A stretch of 64,000 nucleotides of DNA from Daejeonella oryzae DSM 19973 (GTDB lineage Bacteria; Bacteroidota; Bacteroidia; Sphingobacteriales; Sphingobacteriaceae), in assembly GCF_000422945.1 (NCBI RefSeq), contig NZ_AUHA01000008.1, positions 18,915 to 82,914 of the forward strand, read 5' to 3'. A program made the translations under genes and the position numbers. Positions within the stretch are counted from its first letter, which is position 1. The number at the start of each line of letters is the position of its first letter. Positions 36,274 through 45,756 of this stretch are shown one piece after another. The notes beneath the pieces were generated by a model that ran no database searches, was not told the origin of the DNA, and saw nothing but the letters and a program-made list of their open reading frames with translations.

Positions 36274-37042
36274 AAAAAGCCCTGATCGGTTGAAATAAAG
36301 GATGCAATCCCACTACGTCTCCAAAAATTATAATAGCCGGGGAGTCAATGTTTTTATCTCTTGCGGTTTCAACAATCGTGTCAACAGTTGCTACTGCTAT
36401 CTTTTCGCCTTCCATTGATCCGTTTTGAATCACCGCAACCGGTAGCCGCTGTTTTCCCTCGGCTTTAAAAATTTCTGCAATTTCTGCCAACTTTTTTATT
36501 CCCATTAAAACGATAACGGTTGCCCTTGATTTGGCTGCTTCGTAAACATCCTGAGAAACTTTACCCGAGGAAGTTGTTCCGGTTACTACCCAAAAACTTT
36601 CGCTTAAACCGCGATGTGTTACAGGAATACCCTGCAATCCCGGGACTGCTATGGAACTGGAAACACCCGGAATAACCTCGGCTGCAATACTGTAAGAAGC
36701 TGCAAAATCAAGCTCTTCGAAACCCCGGCCAAATACAAACGGGTCTCCGCCTTTAAGGCGAACCACATGTCCATAATTTAAAGCGTAATCAATCATCAGC
36801 CGGTTGACTGCATCCTGAGAATAGGAATGATCTCCTGATCTTTTTCCAACAAATACACGGGTTGCTTCCGCAGGTGCAAATTCCAGTAATTCGTCATTAA
36901 CCAGCGCATCATATAAAACCACATCAGCACTTTTGAGTGCTTTAATTGCCTTTAATGTAATTAAATCCGGATCACCGGGACCGGCGCCTACAAGCGTTAT
37001 TCTAGGTTCTTTTACAAAAGTTTTTATCTGAGTGTTTATCAT
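36254..37042 (-). CDS. cobA: uroporphyrinogen-III C-methyltransferase
   Basis: This 262-residue SUMT methylates uroporphyrinogen III at C2 and C7 to precorrin-2, the branch point from heme to siroheme. It has the glycine-rich SAM motif TLVGAGPGDPDLITLKA, DVVLYDALVNDELL, RLKGGDPFVFGRG, VIPGVSSSIAVPGLQGIPVTHRGL and VIVLMGIKKL. It is translationally coupled to the sulfite reductase gene by a 4-bp ATGA overlap and overlaps the next gene by 20 bp. Siroheme made by this and the following gene is the cofactor of the reductase encoded just upstream. Confidence 0.95.
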   Translation of the reverse strand: MINTQIKTFVKEPRITLVGAGPGDPDLITLKAIKALKSADVVLYDALVNDELLEFAPAEATRVFVGKRSGDHSYSQDAVNRLMIDYALNYGHVVRLKGGDPFVFGRGFEELDFAASYSIAAEVIPGVSSSIAVPGLQGIPVTHRGLSESFWVVTGTTSSGKVSQDVYEAAKSRATVIVLMGIKKLAEIAEIFKAEGKQRLPVAVIQNGSMEGEKIAVATVDTIVETARDKNIDSPAIIIFGDVVGLHPLFQPIRAFYEFAEE

Positions 37043-39141
37043 TCTCGAATCAGCGACTCCCTTTCCGCTTTAATTTTGGTCATAAAATCTGTTACTGCAT
37101 CCAGATAAAAGGATGCAAATTCTTTACCCGGTTCATTTTTATTGATTTGCAAAACCAGTTCGGTGAAGCTTGATTGATTCATCAGGAATGTATTCCCTTT
37201 AAATTGCTCGTCAAAATCACGGATGATTCCGGTATGCGTGCTGCTGTTTATTCCTTTATCAAGAAGTAAAGCTTTGGCCGCCCCCACAAATACACTGTAG
37301 CTATGATAAATGGAATCAGCGTAAGCGTCATTTTTAAAGGATTCTGTAGCCCATTCCAATTTTTCATCGGATTCAAGCAGCAAAGTTGCCACCAGATCTA
37401 TCATTACCCCGGCGCATTCGCCAACGCCAATGGCCGTTTTAAAAACTTCTTCGTGACCCCAGTCTATGTAATCCTGATCTTTTAAATTTCCGGTATCGGC
37501 CAGCGGCTTTAATAACTGATAGAAATAATCTTTTCCACGGCGATCATAGTAGTGATTGAAAAGTTCATCAGGCAAACTGTTTTCATGATAATCGTCGAGC
37601 ACAAATCGCAATACGATAGTGGCTCTTTTTGAGGGGACTTTAATAATCTTCTCTGCTGCACGACCGGCACCGTCTCTTAAAACGCCACCGCCCAATAACA
37701 CCTGAACTGCAGGAACCACTTTGCCATTTGCCTTTATAGAACTCCCGTGAAAACCAAGATGAGCCAGACCATGCTGCCCGCAAGAATTCATACAGCCGCT
37801 AATTTTTATCTTGATATCGCGGTTATAAACTAAATCCTCATATTCTTCATAGATGACGTTTTCGAGCACACGTGAAAGTTCTGTACTGTTTGATATCCCC
37901 AAATTACACGTATCTGTACCCGGACAAGTAGTGATATCAGCTACGCTGTCAAAGCCGGTTTCTGCAAGTTCCAGATCTACCAATCCTGAATATAATTGCG
38001 GTAAAGCCTCTTTTTTTACAAATTTCAATAGCAGTCCCTGATTTTGCGTTATCCGAATTTCATCGGCCACCAAATCCTTGATAACTTCTATAAACTTTCT
38101 GGCTTTTTCGGTGGGAATATCCCCGGTACTGACTTTGACATAAACACCAAAATATCCCTCCTGCTTTTGTTCAAAAACGTTTGTGGCCAGCCATTTATCG
38201 TAGTTCAGGTTTCCATTTGCCTCGCTAAATAAATAATCTGATTTCTCCGGAAGTTTTGGCAATGGAATTAATTCTCTGTTAATCCAATAATTTGTTGATT
38301 TATTGGCCAGTTTCTCCTCTTCAATTAAACGCAATACTTCTTCTAAACCAATTTTTTGGATCAGGAATTTAAGGCGGGCCTTATTCCTGTTATTACGTTC
38401 TCCATGACGATCAAAAACACGGAGAACAGTTTCTATATAAGGAATGAGCTCTTCTTCAGCTAAAAATTCATTTACAGCATGAGCCAAATAAGGCTGTGCT
38501 CCTAGACCTCCGCCGAGCAGAACTTTAAAACCTCTGATCTCCTGTCCGTTTTCAATTTTCAGTTTCGGAATAAAACCTAAATCGTGAATGAAAGTAAAAG
38601 CAGTATCAGCTTCGCTGGACGAAAATGCAATTTTAAACTTACGACCCATTTCCTGACAGATGGGATTACGCAAAAAATATTCAAATACAGCGTGTGCATA
38701 AGGCGAAACATCAAAAGGCTCCTCAGGGTCAATTCCGGATGTTGCGGATGCTGTTACATTTCTAACGGTATTGCCACAAGCTTCCCGAATGGTGATTTCA
38801 TCCTGTTCCAGTTTTTCCCAGAGTTCGGGAGTTTTATCCAGGCTTACATAATGTATTTGAATATCCTGGCGGGTGGTGAGGTGGAGATTTCCGCTTGCAT
38901 ATTCATCAGAAATATCTGCAATACGCAGCAGTTGCCTGAAAGTAACTTTACCAAATGGCAATTTAATTCGAATCATTTGTACTCCGGGCTGGCGCTGTCC
39001 GTAAATGCCCCGGGCAAGCCTTAAACTCCTGAACTTATCATCGTGAATTTTACCCTCACGGTATAACCTGATCTTCTTTTCAAGATCTATGATATCTTTT
39101 TGAACTACAGGATTTTCTAATTCGGTTCTGAAACTTTGCAT
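37039..39141 (-). CDS. siroheme sulfite reductase with C-terminal HEPN-like domain
   Basis: This is a 700-residue hemoprotein of the nitrite/sulfite reductase family, first gene of the sulfur operon. The ferredoxin-like domains and siroheme-binding repeats are visible (RQPGVQMIRIKLPFGKVTFR, TTRQDIQIHYVSL, NVTASATSGIDPEEP). The [4Fe-4S]-siroheme ligands are C406-x5-C412 and C450-x3-C454. The context (APS reductase, ATP sulfurylase) makes sulfite the substrate. After about residue 560 the protein continues for about 140 residues beyond the usual catalytic core. That part (YADSIYHSYSVFVGAAKALL, HTGIIRDFDEQF) resembles a HEPN helical domain. Its purpose is unknown. Confidence 0.9.
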   Translation of the reverse strand: MQSFRTELENPVVQKDIIDLEKKIRLYREGKIHDDKFRSLRLARGIYGQRQPGVQMIRIKLPFGKVTFRQLLRIADISDEYASGNLHLTTRQDIQIHYVSLDKTPELWEKLEQDEITIREACGNTVRNVTASATSGIDPEEPFDVSPYAHAVFEYFLRNPICQEMGRKFKIAFSSSEADTAFTFIHDLGFIPKLKIENGQEIRGFKVLLGGGLGAQPYLAHAVNEFLAEEELIPYIETVLRVFDRHGERNNRNKARLKFLIQKIGLEEVLRLIEEEKLANKSTNYWINRELIPLPKLPEKSDYLFSEANGNLNYDKWLATNVFEQKQEGYFGVYVKVSTGDIPTEKARKFIEVIKDLVADEIRITQNQGLLLKFVKKEALPQLYSGLVDLELAETGFDSVADITTCPGTDTCNLGISNSTELSRVLENVIYEEYEDLVYNRDIKIKISGCMNSCGQHGLAHLGFHGSSIKANGKVVPAVQVLLGGGVLRDGAGRAAEKIIKVPSKRATIVLRFVLDDYHENSLPDELFNHYYDRRGKDYFYQLLKPLADTGNLKDQDYIDWGHEEVFKTAIGVGECAGVMIDLVATLLLESDEKLEWATESFKNDAYADSIYHSYSVFVGAAKALLLDKGINSSTHTGIIRDFDEQFKGNTFLMNQSSFTELVLQINKNEPGKEFASFYLDAVTDFMTKIKAERESLIRE

Positions 39142-39153
39142 GCGCCATTAATT

Positions 39154-39186
39154 AAAAAACCTCTTCTGCTTTTTGGGCTGAGGAGG
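39154..39186 (-). terminator. intrinsic terminator in the sulfur-operon leader (attenuator)
   Basis: On the minus strand CCTCCTCAGC and GCAGAAGAGG form a 10-bp stem (one mismatch, one G-T pair) around a 7-base loop, followed directly by TTTTTT. It lies only 12 bp before the sulfite reductase start codon and downstream of a short ORF, so it would stop transcription inside the operon leader. This is the placement of an attenuator or riboswitch platform, not of an end-of-gene terminator, although it could also end rrf2 transcripts. Confidence 0.7.
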
Positions 39187-39221
39187 CTAGTAATATTTTA
39201 TATTAAATTATCTATGAATCT

Positions 39222-39278
39222 TCAAAATTGCACCAATTGCATAATCAGGCAACATAGTGGCATATTTGAAAGGCTCAT
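39222..39278 (-). CDS. 18-residue leader peptide with adjacent Cys codons
   Basis: ATG at 39276-39278 to TGA at 39222-39224 encodes MSLSNMPLCCLIMQLVQF. Two consecutive Cys codons (TGT TGC) lie at positions 9-10 of 18, and three of the residues are Met. It begins about 20 bases after a predicted transcription start, the bases before the ATG are A-rich as is normal for Bacteroidota starts, and the stop is 36 bp before the terminator hairpin. This order (promoter, Cys-containing short ORF, terminator, sulfur-assimilation operon) fits ribosome-mediated attenuation sensing charged Cys-tRNA. Translation of the ORF is not proven. Confidence 0.5.
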   Translation of the reverse strand: MSLSNMPLCCLIMQLVQF

Positions 39279-39303
39279 ATTTAATTTGTTATTTTTCACG
39301 GTT

Positions 39304-39311
39304 CAAATATA
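39304..39311 (-). promoter_or_regulatory. candidate -7 promoter box of the sulfur operon
   Basis: The minus strand reads TATATTTG, an exact TAnnTTTG match. A transcript starting a few bases downstream would give a 5' UTR of roughly 20 bases before the leader ORF. The upstream region is AT-rich without a clear TTG at -33, which would suit a promoter dependent on an activator or the Rrf2 protein. Confidence 0.45.
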
Positions 39312-39352
39312 TATAAAGTATATAGATTTAGTAGTCTTTATTTAAAAAAATA

Positions 39353-39799
39353 TTAAATCACGGTTTTTGAGTCAGAAAGCGTGTTTTCACGCTCGATTAC
39401 ATCGGCAATACTCGTTTCTGTTAGAATTTTAAGGGAAGCATTTCGAACCTCCATAAACACATCGCGGATACCGCAGGTTTCTTCATTCATACATTCTTCG
39501 CATCGCTGATAAAAATTTAGGCTAACACAGGGCAACAAAGCAATTGGGCCTCCGGTAATACGCAAAACCTGGGCAAGTACTATTTCTTTAGGATCTTTAA
39601 TTAAACTGTATCCTCCGCCTGCTCCTTTTTTACTGTACAGTAAACCAGCATTACGGAGGTCGAGCAATATTTGCTCTAAGAATTTTTTAGGGATGTGTTC
39701 TTCGGCTGCAATTCGGGAAATCTGCATAGGCTCATTACCAAAATTTTTACCCATCACGACCAGAGCCTTGATAGCGTAACGTGTTTTTTTGCTCAGCAT
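39353..39799 (-). CDS. Rrf2-family transcriptional regulator
   Basis: In this 148-residue protein the winged-helix N-terminus is typical of Rrf2 (KKTRYAIKALVVMGKNFG, IAAEEHIPKKFLEQILLDLR, GGGYSLIKDPKEI). Four cysteines follow the DNA-binding part: C91, C100, C103 and C109. IscR and NsrR bind an Fe-S cluster with three Cys in this region, whereas CymR, which represses cysteine genes in Bacillus, has none. Position 211 bp upstream of the sulfite reductase operon suggests it controls that operon and senses sulfur or Fe-S status. It lies 3 bp after uvrA and so may be transcribed with it. Confidence 0.88.
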   Translation of the reverse strand: MLSKKTRYAIKALVVMGKNFGNEPMQISRIAAEEHIPKKFLEQILLDLRNAGLLYSKKGAGGGYSLIKDPKEIVLAQVLRITGGPIALLPCVSLNFYQRCEECMNEETCGIRDVFMEVRNASLKILTETSIADVIERENTLSDSKTVI

Positions 39800-39802
39800 A
39801 GT

Positions 39803-42628
39803 TTAATTTACAATCTCTTTAAGGGATTTACCTAATCGTTGGCTTAAATAATTTGCAGTATACGATTCAGGCTTCTTCACCATATCTTCGGGCGTGCCTT
39901 CAAAAACTACTGTACCGCCTTTATCACCACCTTCTGGACCAATATCAATGACCCAGTCGGCGCATTTAATCACATCCATATTATGCTCAATTACAATAAT
40001 TGTATTGCCCTGCTCCAGTAATGCATTAAAGGATTTCAGGAGCTTTTTAATATCATGAAAATGCAAACCTGTAGTAGGTTCATCAAATATGAAAAGGGTT
40101 TTGCTGCTGTTATTTCCCTTGATCAGGAAAGATGCCAGTTTTATACGCTGGGCTTCACCGCCGGATAAAGTATTGGATGATTGACCCAAATGAACGTAAC
40201 CCAATCCCACATCAACAAGCGGGCGAATTTTATTTAAAATCTTAGGCTCGGAACTAAAAAACTCCAAAGCTTCATCAATGGTCATATCCAAAACTTCAGA
40301 AACATTTTTATCGTTGTAGGTCACATCCAGAACATGTTGTTTAAAGCGTTTACCGTTACATGCTTCGCATGGAAGAAAAATATCTGCCATAAATTGCATT
40401 TCAATTTTCACCTCACCCTCGCCCTGGCAAACATCACACCTACCGCCTTCTACATTAAATGAAAACGCTGCCGGTTTTAGTCCCGAGGCTTTTGCAGCAC
40501 CCTGCGATGAAAACAAATTTCTAATCTCATCCCAGGCTTTAACATAGGTAACCGGATTTGAACGCGATGATCTTCCGATAGGATTCTGGTCAACAATTTC
40601 AACCTGTTCAATTTTACTATAATCACCTTCCAGACTATCATAAGATCCTGTTTGTTCTCCGGTATAATTACCGATGGCTTTTTGCAATGCAGGATGCAGG
40701 ATTCGTTTAACCAGCGATGTTTTACCTGAACCTGAAACGCCGGAAACAACTGTTAATACGTTAAGCGGAAATTTCACAGAAATATCCTTAAGATTATTTT
40801 CTCTAGCTCCTTTAATTTCAATGAAATCATTCCATTTACGCCGGTGTTTAGGAATCTCAATTTCAGCTTTTCCGCTTAAATATTGTCCGGTTAAACTAGC
40901 TTTATCTTTTAATATCTCTTTGAAAGTTCCTGTAAAAACCAGATTGCCTCCATGGGTACCCGCTTCGGGGCCAATATCAATAATATGATCAGCTGCCTGC
41001 ATAATTTCTTCTTCGTGCTCAACCACAATTACCGTGTTCCCAACATCCCGTAAGGATTTTAAAACAGTAATGAGGCGATTTGTATCCCGGGGATGAAGGC
41101 CAATACTGGGCTCGTCCAACACATAAATGGATCCAACCAAAGAACTGCCAAGAGAAGTTGCCAAATTTATCCGCTGGGATTCTCCTCCGGATAAGGTATT
41201 GGAAAGTCGATTTAAAGTGAGGTAACTCAAACCAACATCATTTAAAAATTTAATGCGGCTGGTTATTTCCATCAGCAATCGCTTGCCTATTTTCTGCCGG
41301 GTTTCATCAAGCTGGATGGTCTCAAAAAACTCCAAAGCTTTATCGAGCGGCATGAGTACAATATCAGTGATTGATTTTTCAGCAACTTTTACGAAAGAAG
41401 TATCTGGTCTTAACCGGCTGCCTTTACAATCTGGACAATTGGTTTTGCCGCGATATCGTGATAACATTACGCGATATTGAATTTTATAAGTCTGAGTTTC
41501 CAGTTCTTTAAAAAAATCATTCAGACCCTGAAAATATTTGTTACCTGTCCACAAAACCGCTTTCTGATCTTCGGTCAGCTGATTATAAGATCGGTGAATC
41601 GGGAAATCAAATTTTAATGCCGATTTAATCAATTTTTCGAGCCATTCTTTCATTTTTTCGCCCCGCCACGGTGCTAAGGCACCATCATATACCGATTTGC
41701 TTTTATCAGGAATAACAAGGTCTTCATCAATTCCGATTACTTTTCCATATCCTTCGCATCGCTTACAAGCTCCAAAAGGATTGTTAAAACTAAAAAAATT
41801 AGGAGTAGGCTCTTCAAAGCGGATTCCATCAAGCTCAAACCGGTCACAAAAAACGTTTAGCTTTCCACTTTCCTCAACCATGCAATCGCCCTTTCCTTCA
41901 AAAAAAGCTGTTTGTACAGAATCTGCAATGCGGCTTAAGGTTTCGTCATCTCCGGAAACAGAAACACGGTCGATAACAATTTTAACATGGGTTTCATCAT
42001 CAAGTTTCTTACTGGTGATGGTTTTGTCTTCAAGCAGATCTTCTATTTTAAATAGCTCGCCGTCTACTACCACACGTACAAAGCCTTTCTGAAGCAAAAC
42101 GGCAAGTTCTTCTTTTAATGAACGATCATTATGCGGATAAAGCGGGCATAAAATAGTTACCGATGTATCCTGTGGAAACGAAGAAATAAAATCGACCACA
42201 TCGGCAACGGTATCTTTCTTAACCAAAGCTCCTGATACAGGTGAAAATGTTTTTCCTACACGGGAAAAGAGCAGTTTTAAATAATCATAAATTTCTGTAG
42301 ACGTACCAACGGTTGACCGCGGATTACTAGTAATTACCTTCTGCTCAATAGCAATTGCAGGGGCAATACCTTTAATATAATCTACGTCAGGCTTATTCAT
42401 GCGGCCCATAAACTGACGGGCATAGGATGAAAGACTTTCAACGTATCGCCTCTGCCCTTCTGCATAAAGTGTATCAAAAGCAAGGGAAGATTTGCCGGAA
42501 CCCGACATACCGGTTATTACAACCAGCTTATTTTTAGGAATTGCAACATCAATGTTTTTAAGATTGTGTACCCTTGCTCCTTTTATAATGATATATTTTT
42601 GTGGATCTTTTTCAGCTTCTTTACTCAT
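39803..42628 (-). CDS. uvrA: excinuclease ABC subunit A
   Basis: UvrA is the damage-recognition ATPase of nucleotide excision repair. The 941 residues contain two ABC modules: Walker [20 protein letters not shown] and [15 protein letters not shown], signatures [12 protein letters not shown] and [12 protein letters not shown]. The zinc modules are [10 protein letters not shown] with CPDCKGSRL and [14 protein letters not shown] with CEACNGKRF. Length and domain order are normal. A TATTTTTG promoter box lies about 60 bp upstream. Confidence 0.97.
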   Translation of the reverse strand: MSKEAEKDPQKYIIIKGARVHNLKNIDVAIPKNKLVVITGMSGSGKSSLAFDTLYAEGQRRYVESLSSYARQFMGRMNKPDVDYIKGIAPAIAIEQKVITSNPRSTVGTSTEIYDYLKLLFSRVGKTFSPVSGALVKKDTVADVVDFISSFPQDTSVTILCPLYPHNDRSLKEELAVLLQKGFVRVVVDGELFKIEDLLEDKTITSKKLDDETHVKIVIDRVSVSGDDETLSRIADSVQTAFFEGKGDCMVEESGKLNVFCDRFELDGIRFEEPTPNFFSFNNPFGACKRCEGYGKVIGIDEDLVIPDKSKSVYDGALAPWRGEKMKEWLEKLIKSALKFDFPIHRSYNQLTEDQKAVLWTGNKYFQGLNDFFKELETQTYKIQYRVMLSRYRGKTNCPDCKGSRLRPDTSFVKVAEKSITDIVLMPLDKALEFFETIQLDETRQKIGKRLLMEITSRIKFLNDVGLSYLTLNRLSNTLSGGESQRINLATSLGSSLVGSIYVLDEPSIGLHPRDTNRLITVLKSLRDVGNTVIVVEHEEEIMQAADHIIDIGPEAGTHGGNLVFTGTFKEILKDKASLTGQYLSGKAEIEIPKHRRKWNDFIEIKGARENNLKDISVKFPLNVLTVVSGVSGSGKTSLVKRILHPALQKAIGNYTGEQTGSYDSLEGDYSKIEQVEIVDQNPIGRSSRSNPVTYVKAWDEIRNLFSSQGAAKASGLKPAAFSFNVEGGRCDVCQGEGEVKIEMQFMADIFLPCEACNGKRFKQHVLDVTYNDKNVSEVLDMTIDEALEFFSSEPKILNKIRPLVDVGLGYVHLGQSSNTLSGGEAQRIKLASFLIKGNNSSKTLFIFDEPTTGLHFHDIKKLLKSFNALLEQGNTIIVIEHNMDVIKCADWVIDIGPEGGDKGGTVVFEGTPEDMVKKPESYTANYLSQRLGKSLKEIVN

Positions 42629-42686
42629 GAATAAACCTATTCGTTATGTAATTACGTATGTTAAGGATATAATTAAACCTTGGATG

Positions 42687-42694
42687 CAAAAATA
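42687..42694 (-). promoter_or_regulatory. candidate -7 promoter box of uvrA
   Basis: The minus strand reads TATTTTTG, an exact TAnnTTTG match about 60 bp upstream of the uvrA start. No TTG is seen at -33. Confidence 0.4.
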
Positions 42695-42871
42695 CGTCTA
42701 GATAGATTAATAATACTGATTTAAGTTTTATTCTTTGATTTAGAAAAAATTTGGTTCTTTTGGGGATAAATACATCACATATTCACTAACATACAGGAGA
42801 AATACTATCGCAAAAACTCTACATTAAAAACTTTTTCATCACACATAAAGGAAATTTAAAGTAGCAGTCCT

Positions 42872-43456
42872 ATGAAACTTCAATTGAAGAGCGATCAGGA
42901 TTTGATCCATCAATATATTCAGGGGCAGGAAATCTGCCTGGAAGAATTGATTAGAAGACACAAATCCAAAATTTATACATCCATCTATCTGCTAGTTAAA
43001 GATTCATATCTTGCTGAAGACATTTTTCAGGATACTTTTATTAAAGTTATTAACACTTTAAAGGCAGGAAAATATAACGAAGAAGGAAAATTTTTACCCT
43101 GGGTAATGCGTATTGCCCATAATTTGGTTATTGATTATTTCCGTAAGGAAAAACGGACACCGGTTGTTACCAATGTAGATGGTTTTGACATTTTCGAAGT
43201 TTTGCAGTTTAACGATGAAAGCATGGAAGACCGTATGGTGAGAGACCAGACGCATAAAGACCTTAAAGGACTTATTCATCTTTTACCTTCTGAACAAAAA
43301 GAAGTGCTTATTATGCGTCATTACGGTGAACTAAGTTTTAAAGAAATTGCTGAGATTACAGAAGTAAGTATCAATACGGCATTAGGAAGGATGAGATATG
43401 CACTCAACAATCTTCGTAAAATGATATTAACCAAAGAGTTAAGTCTTAAAAATTAA
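42872..43456 (+). CDS. ECF-type RNA polymerase sigma factor
   Basis: This 194-residue sigma factor has region 2 (SKIYTSIYLLVKDSYLAEDIFQDTF and FLPWVMRIAHNLVIDYFRKE) and region 4 (LPSEQKEVLIMRHYGELSFKEIAEITEVSI followed by LGRMRYALNNLRKM). It belongs to the short ECF-like group common in Bacteroidota. No anti-sigma gene with a membrane helix follows; the next ORF encodes only 64 residues. The targets are unknown. Confidence 0.9.
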   Translation: MKLQLKSDQDLIHQYIQGQEICLEELIRRHKSKIYTSIYLLVKDSYLAEDIFQDTFIKVINTLKAGKYNEEGKFLPWVMRIAHNLVIDYFRKEKRTPVVTNVDGFDIFEVLQFNDESMEDRMVRDQTHKDLKGLIHLLPSEQKEVLIMRHYGELSFKEIAEITEVSINTALGRMRYALNNLRKMILTKELSLKN

Positions 43457-43540
43457 AGCAACAATTTTGTTACTCTAATTCGTAAAATTGATAAAATATA
43501 GGCATTGCAATTGCGTTTTTATTTAAATTAAAAACGCAAT

Positions 43541-43735
43541 ATGCTTATGATTAAAACTTCTACACGACCCTCTGGTTCTTTACTTAAAGAAATAGTTACG
43601 AGCAGCGATGCCGAAGACTTAAATGAAGAAGATCTTAAATTTTACAATTTTATTAAGCCTGATTTAAATAAAATTGATCTTCATCCTAATCAGTCATCGA
43701 TCAATAAAATACTAAACTATTCTAAATCACTGTAA
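43541..43735 (+). CDS. small acidic protein downstream of sigma factor
   Basis: This ORF of 64 codons encodes a soluble product (TRPSGSLLKEIVTSSDAEDL, then KPDLNKIDLHPNQSSINKIL) with no membrane helix. It lies 84 bp after the sigma gene and is closed by a strong terminator 13 bp after its stop, which supports it as a real gene. The second ATG, 6 bp into the frame, is an alternative start. It may act as a small regulator of the sigma factor, but that is only inferred from position. Confidence 0.6.
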   Translation: MLMIKTSTRPSGSLLKEIVTSSDAEDLNEEDLKFYNFIKPDLNKIDLHPNQSSINKILNYSKSL

Positions 43736-43748
43736 AGAATAAAAACAC

Positions 43749-43770
43749 AAACCCCTCAGATGAGGGGTTT
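43749..43770 (+). terminator. rho-independent terminator
   Basis: AAACCCCTCA and TGAGGGGTTT form a perfect 10-bp stem around a GA loop, or a slightly larger loop, followed by TATTGTT. It ends the sigma factor and small protein unit. Confidence 0.85.
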
Positions 43771-43828
43771 ATTGTTAAATAATATGTGATTTATTTCGAT
43801 GCGAATATCTGTTGTCTATATTTGAAAC

Positions 43829-44584
43829 ATGTTAAGACAAGACCGATACAAGGCATTTGTTGACTATTTTTCTACGCATCAACCTCTGGCAGAAACAGAA
43901 TTACAGTACCGCAATCCGTATGAATTATTGGTAGCAGTAATTTTATCGGCACAATGCACGGATAAACGAATTAATCAGATAACCCCTAAATTATTTGACC
44001 GATTTCCCACTCCACAAATTTTAGCTGAAGGCCCGCTGGAGGACATTTTCTCCCTGATTAAAAGTGTAAGCTATCCGAATAATAAAGCAAAGCATTTGCT
44101 GGGAATGGCAAACAAGATAGTTCAGGATTATAACGGGGAAATACCATCGAATATAATTGAACTCCAAAAACTGCCCGGCGTGGGCAGAAAAACTGCTAAT
44201 GTAATAGTCTCCGTAATATACAATGCGCCTGCTATGGCGGTAGATACCCATGTATTTCGAGTTTCTAATCGAATTGGACTGACAATTCGTGCAAAAACAC
44301 CTTTGGAAGTAGAAAAGCAATTGGTTAAATTTCTTCCAGAAGATAAAATTTATATAGCCCATCATTGGCTCATTTTGCACGGAAGATATATTTGCGTGGC
44401 AAGAAGTCCTAAATGCAGCATTTGCCCATTAACTTCATTATGTAAATATTACGAGCAACAAAACTCGGTTTCGGCGCTTAAAAGGTCTGAAGCTGCTGAA
44501 AAGAAAAAAGCCGCGGAGAACATTCAAAAAAGAAAATTTAAAAAGATAATTTCAGGAATTAAAAAATTTGAAGTACAGGAATAA
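43829..44584 (+). CDS. nth: endonuclease III
   Basis: Nth is a DNA glycosylase/AP lyase that removes oxidised pyrimidines. The 251 residues contain the helix-hairpin-helix LQKLPGVGRKTANVIVSVIY with catalytic Lys, the catalytic Asp in AVDTHVFRVSNRIGL and the [4Fe-4S] ligands in CVARSPKCSICPLTSLC. A basic C-terminal tail of about 35 residues (EAAEKKKAAENIQKRKFKKI) exceeds the usual length and may aid DNA binding. It lies upstream of recA on the same strand. Confidence 0.95.
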   Translation: MLRQDRYKAFVDYFSTHQPLAETELQYRNPYELLVAVILSAQCTDKRINQITPKLFDRFPTPQILAEGPLEDIFSLIKSVSYPNNKAKHLLGMANKIVQDYNGEIPSNIIELQKLPGVGRKTANVIVSVIYNAPAMAVDTHVFRVSNRIGLTIRAKTPLEVEKQLVKFLPEDKIYIAHHWLILHGRYICVARSPKCSICPLTSLCKYYEQQNSVSALKRSEAAEKKKAAENIQKRKFKKIISGIKKFEVQE

Positions 44585-44642
44585 TATTACAAAGAATGGA
44601 TTATATGAATTTATTAATAACTTCATAGCTACCGAAAATGAC

Positions 44643-44674
44643 TTTGAGAATTGATAATATTTTTAGTATTTTCG
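44643..44674 (+). promoter_or_regulatory. recA promoter (TTTG-20-TATTTTCG)
   Basis: TTTG (44643-44646) is followed after 20 bp by TATTTTCG (44667-44674), one base off the TAnnTTTG consensus. The recA start is 40 bp downstream. No inverted repeat resembling a LexA site is seen around it. Confidence 0.5.
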
Positions 44675-44713
44675 CATTGTAAATAAAATTTAAAAAGCAC
44701 GCAAACTAAAATA

Positions 44714-45730
44714 ATGAGCAATACAGATAAATTAAAAGCCTTACAACTCACCCTTGACAAACTTGAGAAATCATACGGAAAGGGAACTGTTATGAAATTA
44801 GGGGATAATCCGGTAGAAGCTATGGAATCTATCTCAACCGGTTCTATTGGACTTGATATCGCCCTTGGTATTGGAGGTCTTCCGAAAGGGAGAGTAATTG
44901 AAATTTACGGTCCTGAATCATCGGGTAAAACTACTTTAGCAATTCACGCAATCGCTGAAGCTCAGAAAAAAGGCGGTATTGCTGCATTTATTGATGCAGA
45001 ACATGCTTTTGATAAATTTTATGCACGTAAATTAGGTGTAGACATAGAAAATCTTTTAATCTCACAACCTGATAACGGCGAGCAAGCTCTTGAAATAGCA
45101 GATAATTTAATCCGCTCTGGCGCAATTGATATTATTGTTATTGACTCAGTTGCCGCTTTAGTTCCAAAAGCAGAAATTGAAGGAGAAATGGGAGATTCGA
45201 AAATGGGATTACACGCCCGTTTAATGTCACAGGCTCTTCGTAAACTTACCGGAACAATTTCCAAAACCGGATGCTGCTGTATTTTCATCAATCAATTGAG
45301 AGAGAAGATTGGTGTCATGTTTGGAAACCCTGAAACTACAACAGGTGGCAATGCATTGAAATTTTACGCTTCCGTCCGTTTAGATATTCGCCGGATTTCT
45401 CAAATTAAAGATTCTGATGAAGTATCCGGAAACCGGGTTAAAGTAAAAATCGTTAAAAATAAAGTTGCTCCACCTTTCCGTATTGCAGAGTTCGATGTCA
45501 TGTTTGGGCAGGGAATTTCGAAAGCCGGGGAAATTATTGATCTGGGCGTTGAGTTTGATATTATCAAAAAGGCAGGATCATGGTTCAGCTACGGAGATAC
45601 AAAATTAGGTCAGGGTCGTGATGGCGTAAAACAGATTTTATTAGATAATCCTGATCTTATGGATGAGCTTGAAGGTAAGATTAAAGCAATCGTAACAGGA
45701 GAAAAATTAGAAGAAAAAATGCAGTCATAA
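44714..45730 (+). CDS. recA: recombinase RecA
   Basis: RecA forms filaments on single-stranded DNA for homologous recombination and SOS signalling. The 338 residues carry the Walker [21 protein letters not shown], Walker [13 protein letters not shown], the L1/L2 DNA-binding loops around [20 protein letters not shown] and [20 protein letters not shown], and the normal core length. The C-terminal acidic tail is short. It has its own promoter and a strong terminator. Confidence 0.98.
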   Translation: MSNTDKLKALQLTLDKLEKSYGKGTVMKLGDNPVEAMESISTGSIGLDIALGIGGLPKGRVIEIYGPESSGKTTLAIHAIAEAQKKGGIAAFIDAEHAFDKFYARKLGVDIENLLISQPDNGEQALEIADNLIRSGAIDIIVIDSVAALVPKAEIEGEMGDSKMGLHARLMSQALRKLTGTISKTGCCCIFINQLREKIGVMFGNPETTTGGNALKFYASVRLDIRRISQIKDSDEVSGNRVKVKIVKNKVAPPFRIAEFDVMFGQGISKAGEIIDLGVEFDIIKKAGSWFSYGDTKLGQGRDGVKQILLDNPDLMDELEGKIKAIVTGEKLEEKMQS

Positions 45731-45756
45731 AAATACTGCGACTAAAATATATTCAG

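Noticed and set aside
39136..39345. 69-codon plus-strand ORF across the sulfur-operon leader
   Set aside because: It covers the antisense of the terminator and leader ORF, has a very AT-driven composition, and no promoter or family support.
41697..42092. 131-codon ORF antisense to uvrA, and similar long antisense ORFs in parC, hemL, ribBA and the LiaF-like gene
   Set aside because: They are Ser/Leu-rich mirror frames of well-supported genes, with no independent start context or family match.
44643..44713. LexA/SOS box upstream of recA
   Set aside because: No inverted repeat of LexA type is visible; only the housekeeping-type promoter is supported.
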